Assembly (NCBI GenBank): GCA_031394355.1
Contig: JANNSU010000066.1
Location: forward strand, 100,271-164,270
Length of the DNA: 64,000 nucleotides
Source: JAEUMY01 sp031394355
GTDB lineage: Bacteria > Pseudomonadota > Gammaproteobacteria > Burkholderiales > Usitatibacteraceae
Direction: 5' to 3'
Under the pieces are notes generated by a model. The model was given only the letters and a program-made list of their open reading frames with translations, made no database searches and had not been told where the DNA came from. Positions 1 through 8,453 of this stretch are shown in pieces. Position 1 is the first letter of the stretch; each line of letters starts with the position of its first letter. Both the position numbers and the translations under genes were made by a program.

Positions 1-305
1 AGCACACGCTGGACGAGGTGCTTGCGGTGCTGGAGCCAGCACAGGTGCCATCGGGAAAAATATTCTCCATCGAGGACATCGTGGCGGACCTGCAGTTTCA
101 GGCGCGCAGCATGATCGAGACGCACCGCTTGGCGGATGACATGGACATCCTGCTGCCCGGCATCGTGCCCAAACTTTCCGATACGCCGGGCGCCACGCGC
201 TGGGTGGGGCCAAAGTTGGGTGAACATACGGACCGTGTTTTGGAAGGGCTGGGATATGACGATGCGGCGCGGTCGGTACTGCGGGCTGCGGGTGTCATCG
301 GTTGA
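1..305 (+). CDS. CoA-transferase family III (CaiB/BaiF), C-terminal part
   Basis: The reading frame is open from the left edge (codons HTLDEVLAVLEPAQVP), so the gene starts outside the window and only about 100 C-terminal residues are seen. The sequence resembles the end of formyl-CoA:oxalate/CaiB-type CoA-transferases: a 'TLDEVLAxLExAxVPxGKIxSIxDI' segment, then LPGIVPKLSDTPG and GPKLGEHTDRVLEGLGY. Such enzymes move CoA between carboxylic acids. The substrate cannot be told from this fragment. A CoA lyase follows beyond ppc, which would fit acyl-CoA catabolism, but that link is only inference. The gene converges on ppc with 24 bp between the two stop codons. Confidence 0.8.
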   Translation, partial: HTLDEVLAVLEPAQVPSGKIFSIEDIVADLQFQARSMIETHRLADDMDILLPGIVPKLSDTPGATRWVGPKLGEHTDRVLEGLGYDDAARSVLRAAGVIG

Positions 306-313
306 CGGGCTGC

Positions 314-329
314 GTGCGAATATTCGCAC
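314..329. repeat. Iterated palindrome, intergenic copy 1
   Basis: Perfect 16-bp palindrome gtgcgaatattcgcac filling most of the 24-bp gap between two convergent stop codons. It contains the full TGCGAATATTCGCA form (315-328) and, as RNA, could fold into a short stem at both 3' ends. There is no T-run, so it is not a classical terminator. Confidence 0.95.
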
Positions 330-3077
330 TCACCCCGAGTTCCGCAACCCCGCTGCCAGCCCGTTGATGGATAGATGGATGCCACGCTTCACCCGCTCGG
401 CAGTGTCGCCGCCGCGATAGCGTTTGATGAGCGCGATCTGCAGATGATTCAGCGGATCGAGATAAGGGAAGCGGTTGCGGATCGAACGCGCCAGCGCGGG
501 GTTGCTGGCCAAGAGCGCAGTCTGGCCGGTGATGGCAAAGAGAGTATCCAGCGTGCGCAGGCGTTCTGCCTCGATCAGCGCGAAGATGGCGCGTGCCTCG
601 GGCTGCTCGTTGGCAAGCGCGGCATAGCGTGCGGCCACGGCCATGTCGGTCTTGGCGAGCAGCATGTCCATGTTGAGCAGCAGCGACTGGAAGAAGCGCC
701 ACTTGCCCCACATCTCCTGAAGCAGCGGTAGCGCGTCAGGATTCTGTGTGCGCCATGCTGCAACCGCACCGCCAAAGCCGTACCAGCCCGGCAGCATGAT
801 GCGGCACTGGGCCCATGAGAACACCCAGGGAATGGCGCGCAGATCCTCGATGCGCTGTGACGCCTTGCGCGAAGCGGGACGGGAGCCGATGTTGAGCTCT
901 GCAATTTCACGGATCGGTGTCAGGGCGCGGAAGAACTCGACAAAGCCCGGGGTCTCGTAGACCAGCTTGCGATAGTCCTGGAACGCAGCGGCGCTGAGTT
1001 GCTCCATGACAGCGGCAAACTGCGGCGCGTTCTTCGGCTCGCTGGTGGACAGCGTCGCCCGTGCTGTCGCGGCCACCAGCGCTTCGAGGTTGCGTCGACC
1101 GATCTCGGCGTTGGCGTACTTGCTGGCAATCACTTCGCCCTGCTCGGTGAGACGCAGCTCGCCCTGCACGGCGCCGGCGGGCTGCGCAAGGATCGCCTCA
1201 TAGCTCGGCCCACCGCCGCGACCCACCGTGCCACCACGGCCATGGAAGAAGCGCAGTCGCACGTCAGCCGCGCTGAATACCTGCACCAGCTCCGTCTCTG
1301 CCTTGTAGAGCTCCCAGTTGGACGTCACGTATCCGCCATCCTTGTTGCTGTCGGAGTAGCCGAGCATGATCTCCTGCACGCCACCCAGCGACCGTACGAG
1401 ACTCATCGCGGTTGGCAGAGAAAACCAGTCACGCATGGTCGCTGGTGCGCGGCGCAGGTCGTCGATGGTTTCAAAGAGCGGAACGATCTGCAGGCGTGAA
1501 GTCGGGGATGCACCGGCCGTCACGATGCCTGCTTCCTTCAGCAGCACGGCGAGTTCGAGCATGTCCGACACGCTGTCAGCCTTCGAGATGATCGCCTGGC
1601 GGATGCAGTCCGGGCCGAGCGCACGCAGTGCGGCGGCCGCACGTTCCATGATTGCCATCTCGCCCACAGTGACCTGCGAATATTCGCAATGCGGCGAACG
1701 CAGCGGCCGCGCGGTCGCGAGCTCTGCGAGCAAGACATTGCGACGGGCGGATTCATTCAGGTCCATGTACGCCGATGTCACGCCGGCCACTGCAAATAGT
1801 TCTGCGATCACCGCTTCATGCACATCCGAGTTCTGCCGCAGGTCCAGTGTTGCCAGATGAAATCCGAATGACCGCACCGCCTGGCGCAGTTCACGCAGTC
1901 GTCCATCTGCGAGTACGGCGAGGCCACACTCACGCAGGCTCTCGTCGATCACATCGAGGTCCGCCAGGAAATCCGATGCAGCCGGGTAAGGTGCCGCCTC
2001 GCCGATGGCGCGACGATGCTCGCGCGACAGCCCTAGCCGTTCGGCGGTCGCCACCAGTCGTGCGAACACGCCAGTCAGCGCGCGGCGACAGGGCTCGTCC
2101 TGCCGATGCGGTGAGCGATCCGGCGAACGCTCCGCCAACTCGCGTAGTGCAGCCGTCGTCTCGGTCAGCATCTGCGAGATCGGCAGCTCACCGCCAAGCG
2201 CATGCACCTCACCGTAGTAGTGATCGAAGAGCATCTCGCCTTGCCGCCGCAACGCATAGTCCAGCATCTCGGCGGTGACAAACGGATTCCCGTCGCGGTC
2301 GCCACCCACCCAGCTGCCGACGCGCAGCACGGGCGGCAGCATGCGGCCCGCGCCGAAGCGGTCCTCCACGTCGTCCTGCATGGCGGGCACGACATGCAGA
2401 AAGGTGTAGCCGAAGTACGCCAGAGCGTTCTCGATCTCATCCTTCACGCCCAGCTTCACATCGCGCAGCATGCGCGTGTGCCATAGCGTGGTGATGGCGC
2501 GACGCAGTTCGCGCGAAAGTGCTGCCGATCCGTCCGGCTGCAGCGCAGCAGACGCCTGCCCGGCAAGACAGGCCGCGATTTTCAACTGGCAATCGAGAAT
2601 GCTTTTCCGCTGCACTTCAGTGGGGTGCGCGGTCAGCACAGGCGACACCTGCACACCCGCCATCACGGCCGCAGTCTCCTCGGCCGAGAGCCCGCGCTCG
2701 GCGAACGCCTCGGCGAGCCCGGCCAGGCTGGCGGGCAGGGGCGCTGAGCCTTCGAGCCGATGAATGCGGTGGCGGCGAGTGTGATGACAGTCTTCCGCGA
2801 TATTGGCGAGCTGCGAGAAGAAGCTGAAGGCGCGCGCCACACGCACGCTCTGCTCGTCGCTGAGTCCGGCGAGCAGACTGGTCAGGCGATGGTGCGCGGC
2901 CTCGTCATCGAGCTTGCGGCTCGCTACCGAGAGCTGGCGGATTTCCTCGATCAGCGCGAATGCTTCCTCGCCGTCATGCTCGCGAATGACGTCGCCCAAC
3001 AGCCGTCCCAGCAGGCGAATGTCCTCGGCCAATGCGGCGTCCTTGTTGGTCTCGGTAGCAGATGCTGTGGGGTTCAT
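330..3077 (-). CDS. ppc: Phosphoenolpyruvate carboxylase
   Basis: 915 residues, the normal length for bacterial PEP carboxylase, which carboxylates PEP to oxaloacetate to refill the TCA cycle. Diagnostic motifs are present: the catalytic VLTAHPTEVQRKSI (His about 151), GSWVGGDRDGNPFV, IMLGYSDSNKDGGY, the glycine loop FHGRGGTVGRGGGP and LRLTEQGEVI. The C-terminus ends LRNSG, close to the usual (M/L)RNTG. The ATG start at 3077 gives a normal N-terminus. A GCGAATATTCGC copy lies in the gene and encodes CEYSQ at residues 464-468 in a variable region. The gene is divergent from the lyase at 3231, with about 150 bp of shared upstream DNA. Confidence 0.97.
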   Translation of the reverse strand: MNPTASATETNKDAALAEDIRLLGRLLGDVIREHDGEEAFALIEEIRQLSVASRKLDDEAAHHRLTSLLAGLSDEQSVRVARAFSFFSQLANIAEDCHHTRRHRIHRLEGSAPLPASLAGLAEAFAERGLSAEETAAVMAGVQVSPVLTAHPTEVQRKSILDCQLKIAACLAGQASAALQPDGSAALSRELRRAITTLWHTRMLRDVKLGVKDEIENALAYFGYTFLHVVPAMQDDVEDRFGAGRMLPPVLRVGSWVGGDRDGNPFVTAEMLDYALRRQGEMLFDHYYGEVHALGGELPISQMLTETTAALRELAERSPDRSPHRQDEPCRRALTGVFARLVATAERLGLSREHRRAIGEAAPYPAASDFLADLDVIDESLRECGLAVLADGRLRELRQAVRSFGFHLATLDLRQNSDVHEAVIAELFAVAGVTSAYMDLNESARRNVLLAELATARPLRSPHCEYSQVTVGEMAIMERAAAALRALGPDCIRQAIISKADSVSDMLELAVLLKEAGIVTAGASPTSRLQIVPLFETIDDLRRAPATMRDWFSLPTAMSLVRSLGGVQEIMLGYSDSNKDGGYVTSNWELYKAETELVQVFSAADVRLRFFHGRGGTVGRGGGPSYEAILAQPAGAVQGELRLTEQGEVIASKYANAEIGRRNLEALVAATARATLSTSEPKNAPQFAAVMEQLSAAAFQDYRKLVYETPGFVEFFRALTPIREIAELNIGSRPASRKASQRIEDLRAIPWVFSWAQCRIMLPGWYGFGGAVAAWRTQNPDALPLLQEMWGKWRFFQSLLLNMDMLLAKTDMAVAARYAALANEQPEARAIFALIEAERLRTLDTLFAITGQTALLASNPALARSIRNRFPYLDPLNHLQIALIKRYRGGDTAERVKRGIHLSINGLAAGLRNSG
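1675..1688. repeat. Iterated palindrome in ppc
   Basis: Full 14-bp TGCGAATATTCGCA. Read on the minus strand it encodes Cys-Glu-Tyr-Ser-Gln in ppc. Confidence 0.95.
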
Positions 3078-3230
3078 TCTCGGCCGCTCGTGAGGTTGTC
3101 TTGTCGTGTGCCACTAGCTTCGCTGAAGATCTGGTGCAACGCAACACCGCAGGCTCGACAAAGCGCGCAAGCACCACGACCACAGCGACACGGTAAACTG
3201 CGGTCATTCCGAATCCAGGTGTGACCTGCC

Positions 3231-4175
3231 ATGCGAATATTCGTCAATGATGTGGCCGTGCGCGACGGCTTCCAGATCGAGAAGACCCTCATCCCCGCCG
3301 CCACCAAGATTGCGATGGTCGACGCGCTCTCCGCGACGGGCCTGCGGAAAATCGAGGTCGCTTCCTACGTCAATCCCAAGCTGGTGCCGAATATGGCCGA
3401 CGGTGACGAGGTGCTTGCGGGCATCACGCGCAAGCCAGGCGTGCTGTACACCGCCATCGCGCTGAATCTGAAAGGGGTGGAACGCGCCGTCGCCGCGAAG
3501 GCACGCGCCGATGAAATCAACGTGGTGATGTCAGCGTCCGAGACGCACAACCGCGCCAACGCCAATCGCACGCATGCGCAATCGCTCGCCGACTTCGCCG
3601 AGGTGGTGAAGATCGCGAAGCCCGTCGGCATGCTGGTCAATGGCAGCATCTCAACTTCCTTTGGCTGCCCGTTCGAAGGGCGCATTTCCGAGGAAGTCGT
3701 CATCGGTTTCGTCGGCCAGTTTCTCGAACTCGGTTTTGACGGCGTGTCGCTCGCCGACACCACGGGCATGGCCAATCCGCGCCAGGTCGCGTCGCTCGCA
3801 GGACGCGTCGTGAAGACATTCCCGAAGGCCGAGATCACGCTTCACTTCCACAACACCCGCGGCATGGGCCTCGCCAATGTCATGGCGGGTATCGACGCCG
3901 GCGTGCCCAACTACGACGGCTCCATCGCCGGTCTAGGTGGCTGCCCCTTTGCGCCGGGTGCCACCGGCAACATCTGTACCGAGGATCTGGTGAACATGCT
4001 GCATGACCAGGGTTTCGAGACAGGTATTGATCTGGACCAGCTCATTGTCTGCGCAAAGCAGGTTCAGCAGATCGTTGGCCATGAAGTGCCCGGCCAAGTG
4101 ATGAAGTCCGGCAAGACACTGGAACTTCGCCCCATTCCCGCAAGATTGACGCAAGAGGACTTCGCCAAAGCATGA
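3231..4175 (+). CDS. Hydroxymethylglutaryl-CoA lyase family protein
   Basis: 314 residues with the HMGL-like TIM-barrel fold. Near the N-terminus, VNDVAVRDGFQIEKTLIP corresponds to the usual VREVGPRDGLQ with its metal-binding Asp. Further on come HFHNTRGMGLANVMAGIDAGV (metal-binding His pair) and the lyase signature GGCPFAPGATGN. The family cleaves 3-hydroxy-3-methylglutaryl-CoA or related acyl-CoAs to acetyl-CoA plus a keto product, as in leucine catabolism. The exact substrate is inferred. The ATG at 3231 is immediately followed by a one-mismatch copy of the iterated palindrome (3233-3244), so the first residues are MRIFV. The gene ends by a 4-bp overlap (ATGA) with the next gene, implying translational coupling. 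Confidence 0.88.
   Translation: MRIFVNDVAVRDGFQIEKTLIPAATKIAMVDALSATGLRKIEVASYVNPKLVPNMADGDEVLAGITRKPGVLYTAIALNLKGVERAVAAKARADEINVVMSASETHNRANANRTHAQSLADFAEVVKIAKPVGMLVNGSISTSFGCPFEGRISEEVVIGFVGQFLELGFDGVSLADTTGMANPRQVASLAGRVVKTFPKAEITLHFHNTRGMGLANVMAGIDAGVPNYDGSIAGLGGCPFAPGATGNICTEDLVNMLHDQGFETGIDLDQLIVCAKQVQQIVGHEVPGQVMKSGKTLELRPIPARLTQEDFAKA
3233..3244. repeat. Iterated palindrome variant at a start codon
   Basis: gcgaatattcgt, one mismatch to the 12-bp core. Its first G is the third base of the lyase ATG, so codons 2-4 of the gene lie inside the site. Confidence 0.75.
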
Positions 4176-4888
4176 TCAAAAAACTGTCACGCGGCATTGC
4201 CACACTGGTATTGGTTGCGACACCCTTCGCCCACGCGGGCGATCTCAATAACCTCGGCAGCCTGGCCCAGGACCAGTTCCTGAAATTGTCCAAGGACCTC
4301 GGTGCCGTCACGTCCTACAAAGGCGTCACACCAGCCACACGCCTCGGTGTCGTGGGCTTTGATGTCGGCGTGGAGCTCACCGCCACCAACCTGGAAAACA
4401 GCAGCATCTTCCGGCAGGCGGGCGGTAGCTCATCGTCGTCGGTGCTGATCCCGAAGCTCCACATTCACAAGGGTCTCCCATTCGGCTTCGACATTGGCGC
4501 GTTCATTTCCAAGGTATCGGATGCCAACATTTCTCTTTTTGGCGCAGAGGCGCGCTGGGCGCTCGTCGATGATGGCATCACCACACCTGCCGTGGGTCTT
4601 CGCATCGCGGGTACCAAAGAGACCGGCGTGGGTCAGCTGGATCTCTCCACGGTGAGTGCAGATGTGGTCGTGTCGAAGAAGCTGACGCTGGTCACGCCCT
4701 TCATCGGCGCAGGCCGCGTGCAGGTAAAGAGCAAACCCAACGTCGGCGGGCTGAAGGAAGAGAAGTTCAGCCAGTCGCGAATATTCGCAGGGCTGAATGC
4801 CAACTTCGCTGTCGTGAATCTCGCGGTGGAGGCGGAGAAGCAGGGTGATGCCACGTCGATTTCCGCAAAGGCGGGGTGGCGGTTCTGA
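4172..4888 (+). CDS. Conserved outer-membrane beta-barrel-like protein
   Basis: 238 residues with a Sec signal peptide (MIKKLSRG, hydrophobic stretch, then AHA-GD; cleavage near residue 23). The mature protein has alternating polar/hydrophobic strands and ends GWRF with a terminal Phe, as outer-membrane beta-barrels do. The opening LSKDLGAVTSYKGVTPATRLGVVGFDVGVELTATNLE reminds me of a family of uncharacterised betaproteobacterial outer-membrane proteins. No function is known to me. The start overlaps the lyase stop. An exact palindrome copy (4777-4788) encodes RIFA. Confidence 0.75.
   Translation: MIKKLSRGIATLVLVATPFAHAGDLNNLGSLAQDQFLKLSKDLGAVTSYKGVTPATRLGVVGFDVGVELTATNLENSSIFRQAGGSSSSSVLIPKLHIHKGLPFGFDIGAFISKVSDANISLFGAEARWALVDDGITTPAVGLRIAGTKETGVGQLDLSTVSADVVVSKKLTLVTPFIGAGRVQVKSKPNVGGLKEEKFSQSRIFAGLNANFAVVNLAVEAEKQGDATSISAKAGWRF
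4777..4788. repeat. Iterated palindrome in the outer-membrane protein gene
   Basis: Exact 12-bp core. Encodes Arg-Ile-Phe-Ala with CGA and ATA codons. Confidence 0.95.
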
Positions 4889-4896
4889 GGGTCCCG

Positions 4897-5322
4897 ATGA
4901 ATCTGGCATGCCCTCATGACGGCACGCCGATGCAGCAAGTGCTGTTCAAGAAGGGCAGCCTGCATCATTGCCCGAACTGTTTCGGCGCCTTCCTGCCGGG
5001 TGACGTCTCGCCACAAGTGGACAGCCTGAAGCGATGGATGGATCGAACGGTCTCGACGATCCATAGCCTGCCGCCCAGCAAAGTCGAATGCCCCATGCTC
5101 CATGGCCCGCTTCATGAATTCAGGCTTGGGCAGAACTATTTGGACTTTTGCGCCACCTGTTCAGGGTTCTGGTTTGACCGTGGCGAACTGAAAGCTGCAG
5201 AAGGGCCAGTATTTGTCGCCGCGCCCCGGCTAGCAACGATCGCGGATTCCGAAGGACAAGGCATGGTGAAGGATCATGCGCTGGATATCGCTATTGAAAT
5301 TGGCCTGTGTTGGCTTGATTGA
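4897..5322 (+). CDS. TFIIB-type zinc-finger protein (zf-TFIIB family)
   Basis: About 141 residues from the ATG at 4897. An in-frame GTG at 4876 lies within the previous gene and is less likely because the conserved part begins MNLACPHDGTPM. Two zinc-ribbon units are visible: CPHDGTPM...CPNC near the N-terminus, and CPM...CATCSGFWFDRGEL, the hallmark of the zf-TFIIB family. The family is probably metal-binding and has no established enzymatic role. It overlaps or abuts the membrane protein gene upstream and ends just before the convergent methyltransferase. Confidence 0.8.
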   Translation: MNLACPHDGTPMQQVLFKKGSLHHCPNCFGAFLPGDVSPQVDSLKRWMDRTVSTIHSLPPSKVECPMLHGPLHEFRLGQNYLDFCATCSGFWFDRGELKAAEGPVFVAAPRLATIADSEGQGMVKDHALDIAIEIGLCWLD

Positions 5323-5336
5323 ATTTTAAAGGCGGC

Positions 5337-6104
5337 TCAGACCATCTGCCCGTAGAACACGATGGTGTCGTACTCGAACGTCACCCGCCCGCCCTGCTGA
5401 TGAGCTGCGAATATTCGCGCTAGCGCCTTCTCCATCTCGGCAAACTTCTCCGTGCCGCGCTCAGGCACGTAGGACGACGAGGCTACGCGGCCGACCAACC
5501 CTTCCAGATCGAAGTACTGCGCATTGTCGAAGTGTGCCTCGTACACATCGCCGCCGAAGAAGGGCTGCAGCAGCGCGAGATCCTGCACGTTCTTGTGATT
5601 GATTTCCTTGTAGTCCGTGCTGAACTGGTTCAGCACGGCTTCGTACTCGGCGAGGAACGGTGTCGAATCGATGCGACGATCATTCCAGATCAGCACCGCC
5701 CAGCCGCCAGGGCGCAGGATGCGCAGCCATTCGGCGCGCGTCTTCTCGCGATCAAACCAGTGGAACGCCTGCGCGGCCACCACGAAATCGACCGACTGCC
5801 CCGGCAGATTGGTCTTGTCGGCGGTGCCGTTGAGACCGCCGTATTGCGAATATTCGCCAAGGTACTGATCCGCCGCCGCGCGCATCTCGGCGTTCGGCTC
5901 CACGCCGACGACCGTGTTGCCGTTCTCCAGAAACAGGCGCGTGAGCAGACCGGTGCCGGAGCCGATGTCGGCGATGGGCGCATCCGGCGTCATCGCACAT
6001 TGGTCGGCCAGCAGATCGATGATCCCGACCGGATAGCCGGGGCGATATTTGATGTAGTCCAGGACGCGGGACGAGAAGCGGGTGGTGGCGTTGGCAGCGG
6101 GCAT
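5337..6104 (-). CDS. Class I SAM-dependent methyltransferase
   Basis: 255 residues from the ATG at 6104 (MPAANATTRFSSRVLDYIKYRPGYP). An upstream in-frame ATG at 6164 would run into a non-coding hairpin repeat and is rejected. The SAM-binding motif I is IADIGSGTGLLTRLFLENG, followed by VVGVEPNAEMR and FVVAAQAFHWFD, the pattern of the ubiquinone-methyltransferase-like/Trm9-like superfamily. The substrate is unknown. Two exact palindrome copies lie in the gene, one encoding GEYSQY in a loop after motif II and one encoding ARIFAA near the C-terminus. Confidence 0.85.
   Translation of the reverse strand: MPAANATTRFSSRVLDYIKYRPGYPVGIIDLLADQCAMTPDAPIADIGSGTGLLTRLFLENGNTVVGVEPNAEMRAAADQYLGEYSQYGGLNGTADKTNLPGQSVDFVVAAQAFHWFDREKTRAEWLRILRPGGWAVLIWNDRRIDSTPFLAEYEAVLNQFSTDYKEINHKNVQDLALLQPFFGGDVYEAHFDNAQYFDLEGLVGRVASSSYVPERGTEKFAEMEKALARIFAAHQQGGRVTFEYDTIVFYGQMV
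5407..5418. repeat. Iterated palindrome in the methyltransferase gene (1)
   Basis: Exact 12-bp core. Read on the minus strand it encodes Arg-Ile-Phe-Ala. Confidence 0.95.
5846..5857. repeat. Iterated palindrome in the methyltransferase gene (2)
   Basis: Exact 12-bp core, 439 bp from the previous copy. It encodes Glu-Tyr-Ser, a different frame from its neighbour in the same gene. Confidence 0.95.
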
Positions 6105-6122
6105 GGTCAAATTGTACGACGC

Positions 6123-6230
6123 TGGGCCCCGGCTTACGACCTGCCGGGGCGAGATAGCGCGCACCTTTGATGGATTGAACGAATGGGGCCCGGCTTACCC
6201 CCTGCCGGGGCTCGATAGCTCGCACCTCTG
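6123..6230. repeat. REP-like tandem hairpin pair between the methyltransferase and SDR genes
   Basis: Two units of about 47 bp, 61 bp apart (from 6123 and from 6184), match at about 40 of 47 positions. The first folds as GCCCCGGC / GCCGGGGC around a 9-base loop. The second keeps a CCCGGC/GCCGGG stem. The position between two minus-strand genes and the hairpin core with conserved flanks are typical of repetitive extragenic palindromes. No REP-associated transposase is visible in the window. Confidence 0.7.
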
Positions 6231-6237
6231 GTGCTGG

Positions 6238-6993
6238 CTATCTCGGTTTCCTCGGCATGAACGAAAACACGCGGTCATACACCCAGTTGGGCAACACGCG
6301 CAGCACGCGCGCCGCCATCCCCATCTTCCACGGAATCACGGCGAAGCTGTCACGGCGCTCGATCGCGCGGGCGAAGCGCTGCACGGCGTCATCGACGCCG
6401 ATGAGGAAGGGCATCTTGAATCGGTTCACTGCCGTCATTGGTGTGCGAATGTAGCCAGGGCAGATGGTCACCACCGACACGCCGGTGCCGCGCAGCTCCA
6501 CCCGCAGGCTTTCGCAATATTTGATCGCAGCGGCCTTCGATGCGGAGTACGCCCCGCCACCAGGGATGCCGCGAAATCCGGCCACGCTGGCGATGCCGAC
6601 GAGGGTTCCTGCCTTCGCTTCCCGCATGGGCACGACAAAGGGGTGGAACGTGTTCACCATGCCGATGACATTGATGTCGAAGATCTGCTGGAACACGTCG
6701 ATGTCTTCGGCATGCTCGGTGAGTGTGCCCTTGGACACACCGGCATTGGCGATGACGATATCGGGCGGGCCGAAGCGTTGGATGAAATCGGCCGCTGCCG
6801 CATTCATGCCAGCGCGGTCACGCACATCCACGGCATACACGGCAGGGGCGGGCGAGAGTGAGGCGGCGAGGGCTTGCAGCTTGTCGCCGCTGCGGGCCAC
6901 CAGGCCCAGTTGTGCGCCTTCGCCGGCGTAATGCCGGGCGAAGGCTTCACCAATGCCCGTCGAGGCGCCCGTCAGGAAGACCTTGAGCGCCAC
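6238..6993 (-). CDS. Short-chain dehydrogenase/reductase (SDR)
   Basis: 251 residues with classical SDR motifs: the nucleotide-binding TGASTGIGEAFARHY near the N-terminus, NAGVS, the catalytic Ser in GIASVAGFRGIPG and YSASKAA (Tyr-x3-Lys), then CPGYIRTPMT. It is an NAD(P)-dependent oxidoreductase of unknown substrate. The C-terminal segment (RVLRVLPNWVYDRVFSFMPRKPR) is basic and amphipathic, as in membrane-associated members. It starts 8 bp after the dsbA stop codon, so the argS–SPOR–dsbA–SDR set may form one transcription unit. Confidence 0.88.
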   Translation of the reverse strand: MALKVFLTGASTGIGEAFARHYAGEGAQLGLVARSGDKLQALAASLSPAPAVYAVDVRDRAGMNAAAADFIQRFGPPDIVIANAGVSKGTLTEHAEDIDVFQQIFDINVIGMVNTFHPFVVPMREAKAGTLVGIASVAGFRGIPGGGAYSASKAAAIKYCESLRVELRGTGVSVVTICPGYIRTPMTAVNRFKMPFLIGVDDAVQRFARAIERRDSFAVIPWKMGMAARVLRVLPNWVYDRVFSFMPRKPR

Positions 6994-7001
6994 GAGGAGA
7001 A

Positions 7002-7751
7002 TTACTTGCCGGGGGCGGCAGGCTTGGCGGGCGTGGTAGACGCTGCCGGTGCTTTGGCCGCCGCCTTCGGCGGTTGAGCTGCCTTGGCGGGTGTCGTGGC
7101 CGCAGCCGGTGCACTCCTGGCGGCAGCGAGCTCGGTGGCGATCAGCGAATCGACGATGCGAAACGTCATGTCCATGTCGCGCTGGTTGGCCACCGCGTAC
7201 TTGCCGTTGACCACCAGCGTCGGCGTGCTTTCAATGCGGTACTTCGTCGAATATTCGCGTGCCGCTTTGATCTTGTTGTCCACGCTGAATGACTTCTCTA
7301 CCTCCTGATATTTCTTGGGGTCGATGCCATTTTTGGCAAGCCACTGGTCGCGCACGGCGGGATTGCCAAGGATGACGTTGTCGTTATGTACGGCCTCGAA
7401 AATTTTGTAATGCAGCTTGTCCAGCTGCCCCATCGCCTCGAGGGTGTAGTAAAACGGAATGCTGTCCAGGCCCTTGATCGCGAACGGGGTCGGTATGCGC
7501 ATAAACTTGGTGTCCTTCGAGAGGCTGGCCTTCCACTTTTCCAGCTTCGGCTCGATATGGAAGCAGTGGATGCAGCCGTAGGCAAAGAACTCCAGCACCT
7601 CCACCGGGGCGTCGATCAGCTTGGGCTGGGGCGGATTCACCGGGGCGTAGTCGCGGCCGGGCGCGACGGCAAACTGGGCGGATGCCGTACCGGCCGCCAG
7701 CAGGGCGACGGTGCCAACGGAGAAGGCGATGCGGGCAAAATTTCTGAACAT
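7002..7751 (-). CDS. dsbA: Thiol:disulfide interchange protein DsbA
   Basis: 249 residues from the ATG at 7751, chosen because GGAG lies about 8 nt upstream and a Sec signal peptide follows directly (MFRNFARIAFSVGTVALLAAGTASA). It is a periplasmic oxidase that introduces disulfide bonds. The DsbA thioredoxin fold shows EFFAYGCIHCFHIEP with active-site cysteines near 60 and 63, and the cis-proline loop ESTPTLVVNGKY. Oddities: the dipeptide between the cysteines is Ile-His rather than the usual Pro-His, and the protein carries a C-terminal Ala/Pro/Lys-rich tail of about 40 residues. A one-mismatch palindrome copy at 7247 encodes REYS. Confidence 0.92.
   Translation of the reverse strand: MFRNFARIAFSVGTVALLAAGTASAQFAVAPGRDYAPVNPPQPKLIDAPVEVLEFFAYGCIHCFHIEPKLEKWKASLSKDTKFMRIPTPFAIKGLDSIPFYYTLEAMGQLDKLHYKIFEAVHNDNVILGNPAVRDQWLAKNGIDPKKYQEVEKSFSVDNKIKAAREYSTKYRIESTPTLVVNGKYAVANQRDMDMTFRIVDSLIATELAAARSAPAAATTPAKAAQPPKAAAKAPAASTTPAKPAAPGK
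7247..7258. repeat. Iterated palindrome variant in dsbA
   Basis: tcgaatattcgc, one mismatch to the core. Encodes Arg-Glu-Tyr-Ser on the minus strand. Confidence 0.7.
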
Positions 7752-7771
7752 AAACAGCTCCATCTGTGAAG

Positions 7772-8443
7772 TCAATTGAGGACGTCCGTGGTCTTCACCA
7801 CGGCTGCCGGTATGCCAGCATCGGACAATGCGGTCTTGATACGGTTCACCGGCTCCAGGCTCTGGTACGGCCCGAGGCGCACCCGGTGCAGCACGCCTTT
7901 GTCCGGAACATTGGTGGCGGTGACGCTGGCCGACAACCCTACTAACGCAATGCGCGCCCTCAGGTTGTCAGCCTCGGCAACACTTTGGAACGCACCGGCC
8001 TGCAGGTAGTAGATCTCGCGCTGGGCTGATGCAGCGGGCGGTACAGGTTGCAGAGGCTTCTCGGCGACTTTCTCGGCAGGCTTGGTGGCTTTCTCGGCTT
8101 TCTCTGCCTTGGCCTTGCTGTCCGCCGGCTTCGTCGCGGACTTGCCATCTTTGTCGCCGGGCAGGATCTGATAGAACTCGAAGCGCGGCTTGTCGCCATC
8201 TTTCGGCGCTTCGGCGGTCTTGGGTGCGTCCGGCTTTGCAGGCGGCGTGCGGGCTTCGAGCTTCGGTGGCTGCTCAGCGGGCTTGGCGCGCTCCAGGCTG
8301 GGCAGGGCGGTCCGGTTGAGCCAGAGCGCCACACCCAATGCGATGGACACACCCAGCAGGAGGCCGATGATGATCCCGAGAAACATCGGGTTCATTTTTC
8401 TGCCGCTGGAAGGGGCTATTCGGGGTTTTACGTCTCGGCTCAT
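7772..8443 (-). CDS. SPOR-domain cell-division-type membrane protein
   Basis: 223 residues from the ATG at 8443, which lies 10 bp after the argS stop. An earlier in-frame ATG (8485) would lie inside argS. A short cytoplasmic N-terminus precedes a transmembrane helix (MFLGIIIGLLLGVSIALGVALWL). A low-complexity Lys/Ala/Pro linker follows. The C-terminal SPOR peptidoglycan-binding domain starts near EIYYLQAGAFQSVAEADNLRARIALVG and continues to VHRVRLGPYQSLEPVNRIKTAL. SPOR domains bind denuded septal glycan, so a role in division or wall maintenance is likely. Confidence 0.88.
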   Translation of the reverse strand: MSRDVKPRIAPSSGRKMNPMFLGIIIGLLLGVSIALGVALWLNRTALPSLERAKPAEQPPKLEARTPPAKPDAPKTAEAPKDGDKPRFEFYQILPGDKDGKSATKPADSKAKAEKAEKATKPAEKVAEKPLQPVPPAASAQREIYYLQAGAFQSVAEADNLRARIALVGLSASVTATNVPDKGVLHRVRLGPYQSLEPVNRIKTALSDAGIPAAVVKTTDVLN

Positions 8444-8453
8444 GAGGGCAGTG

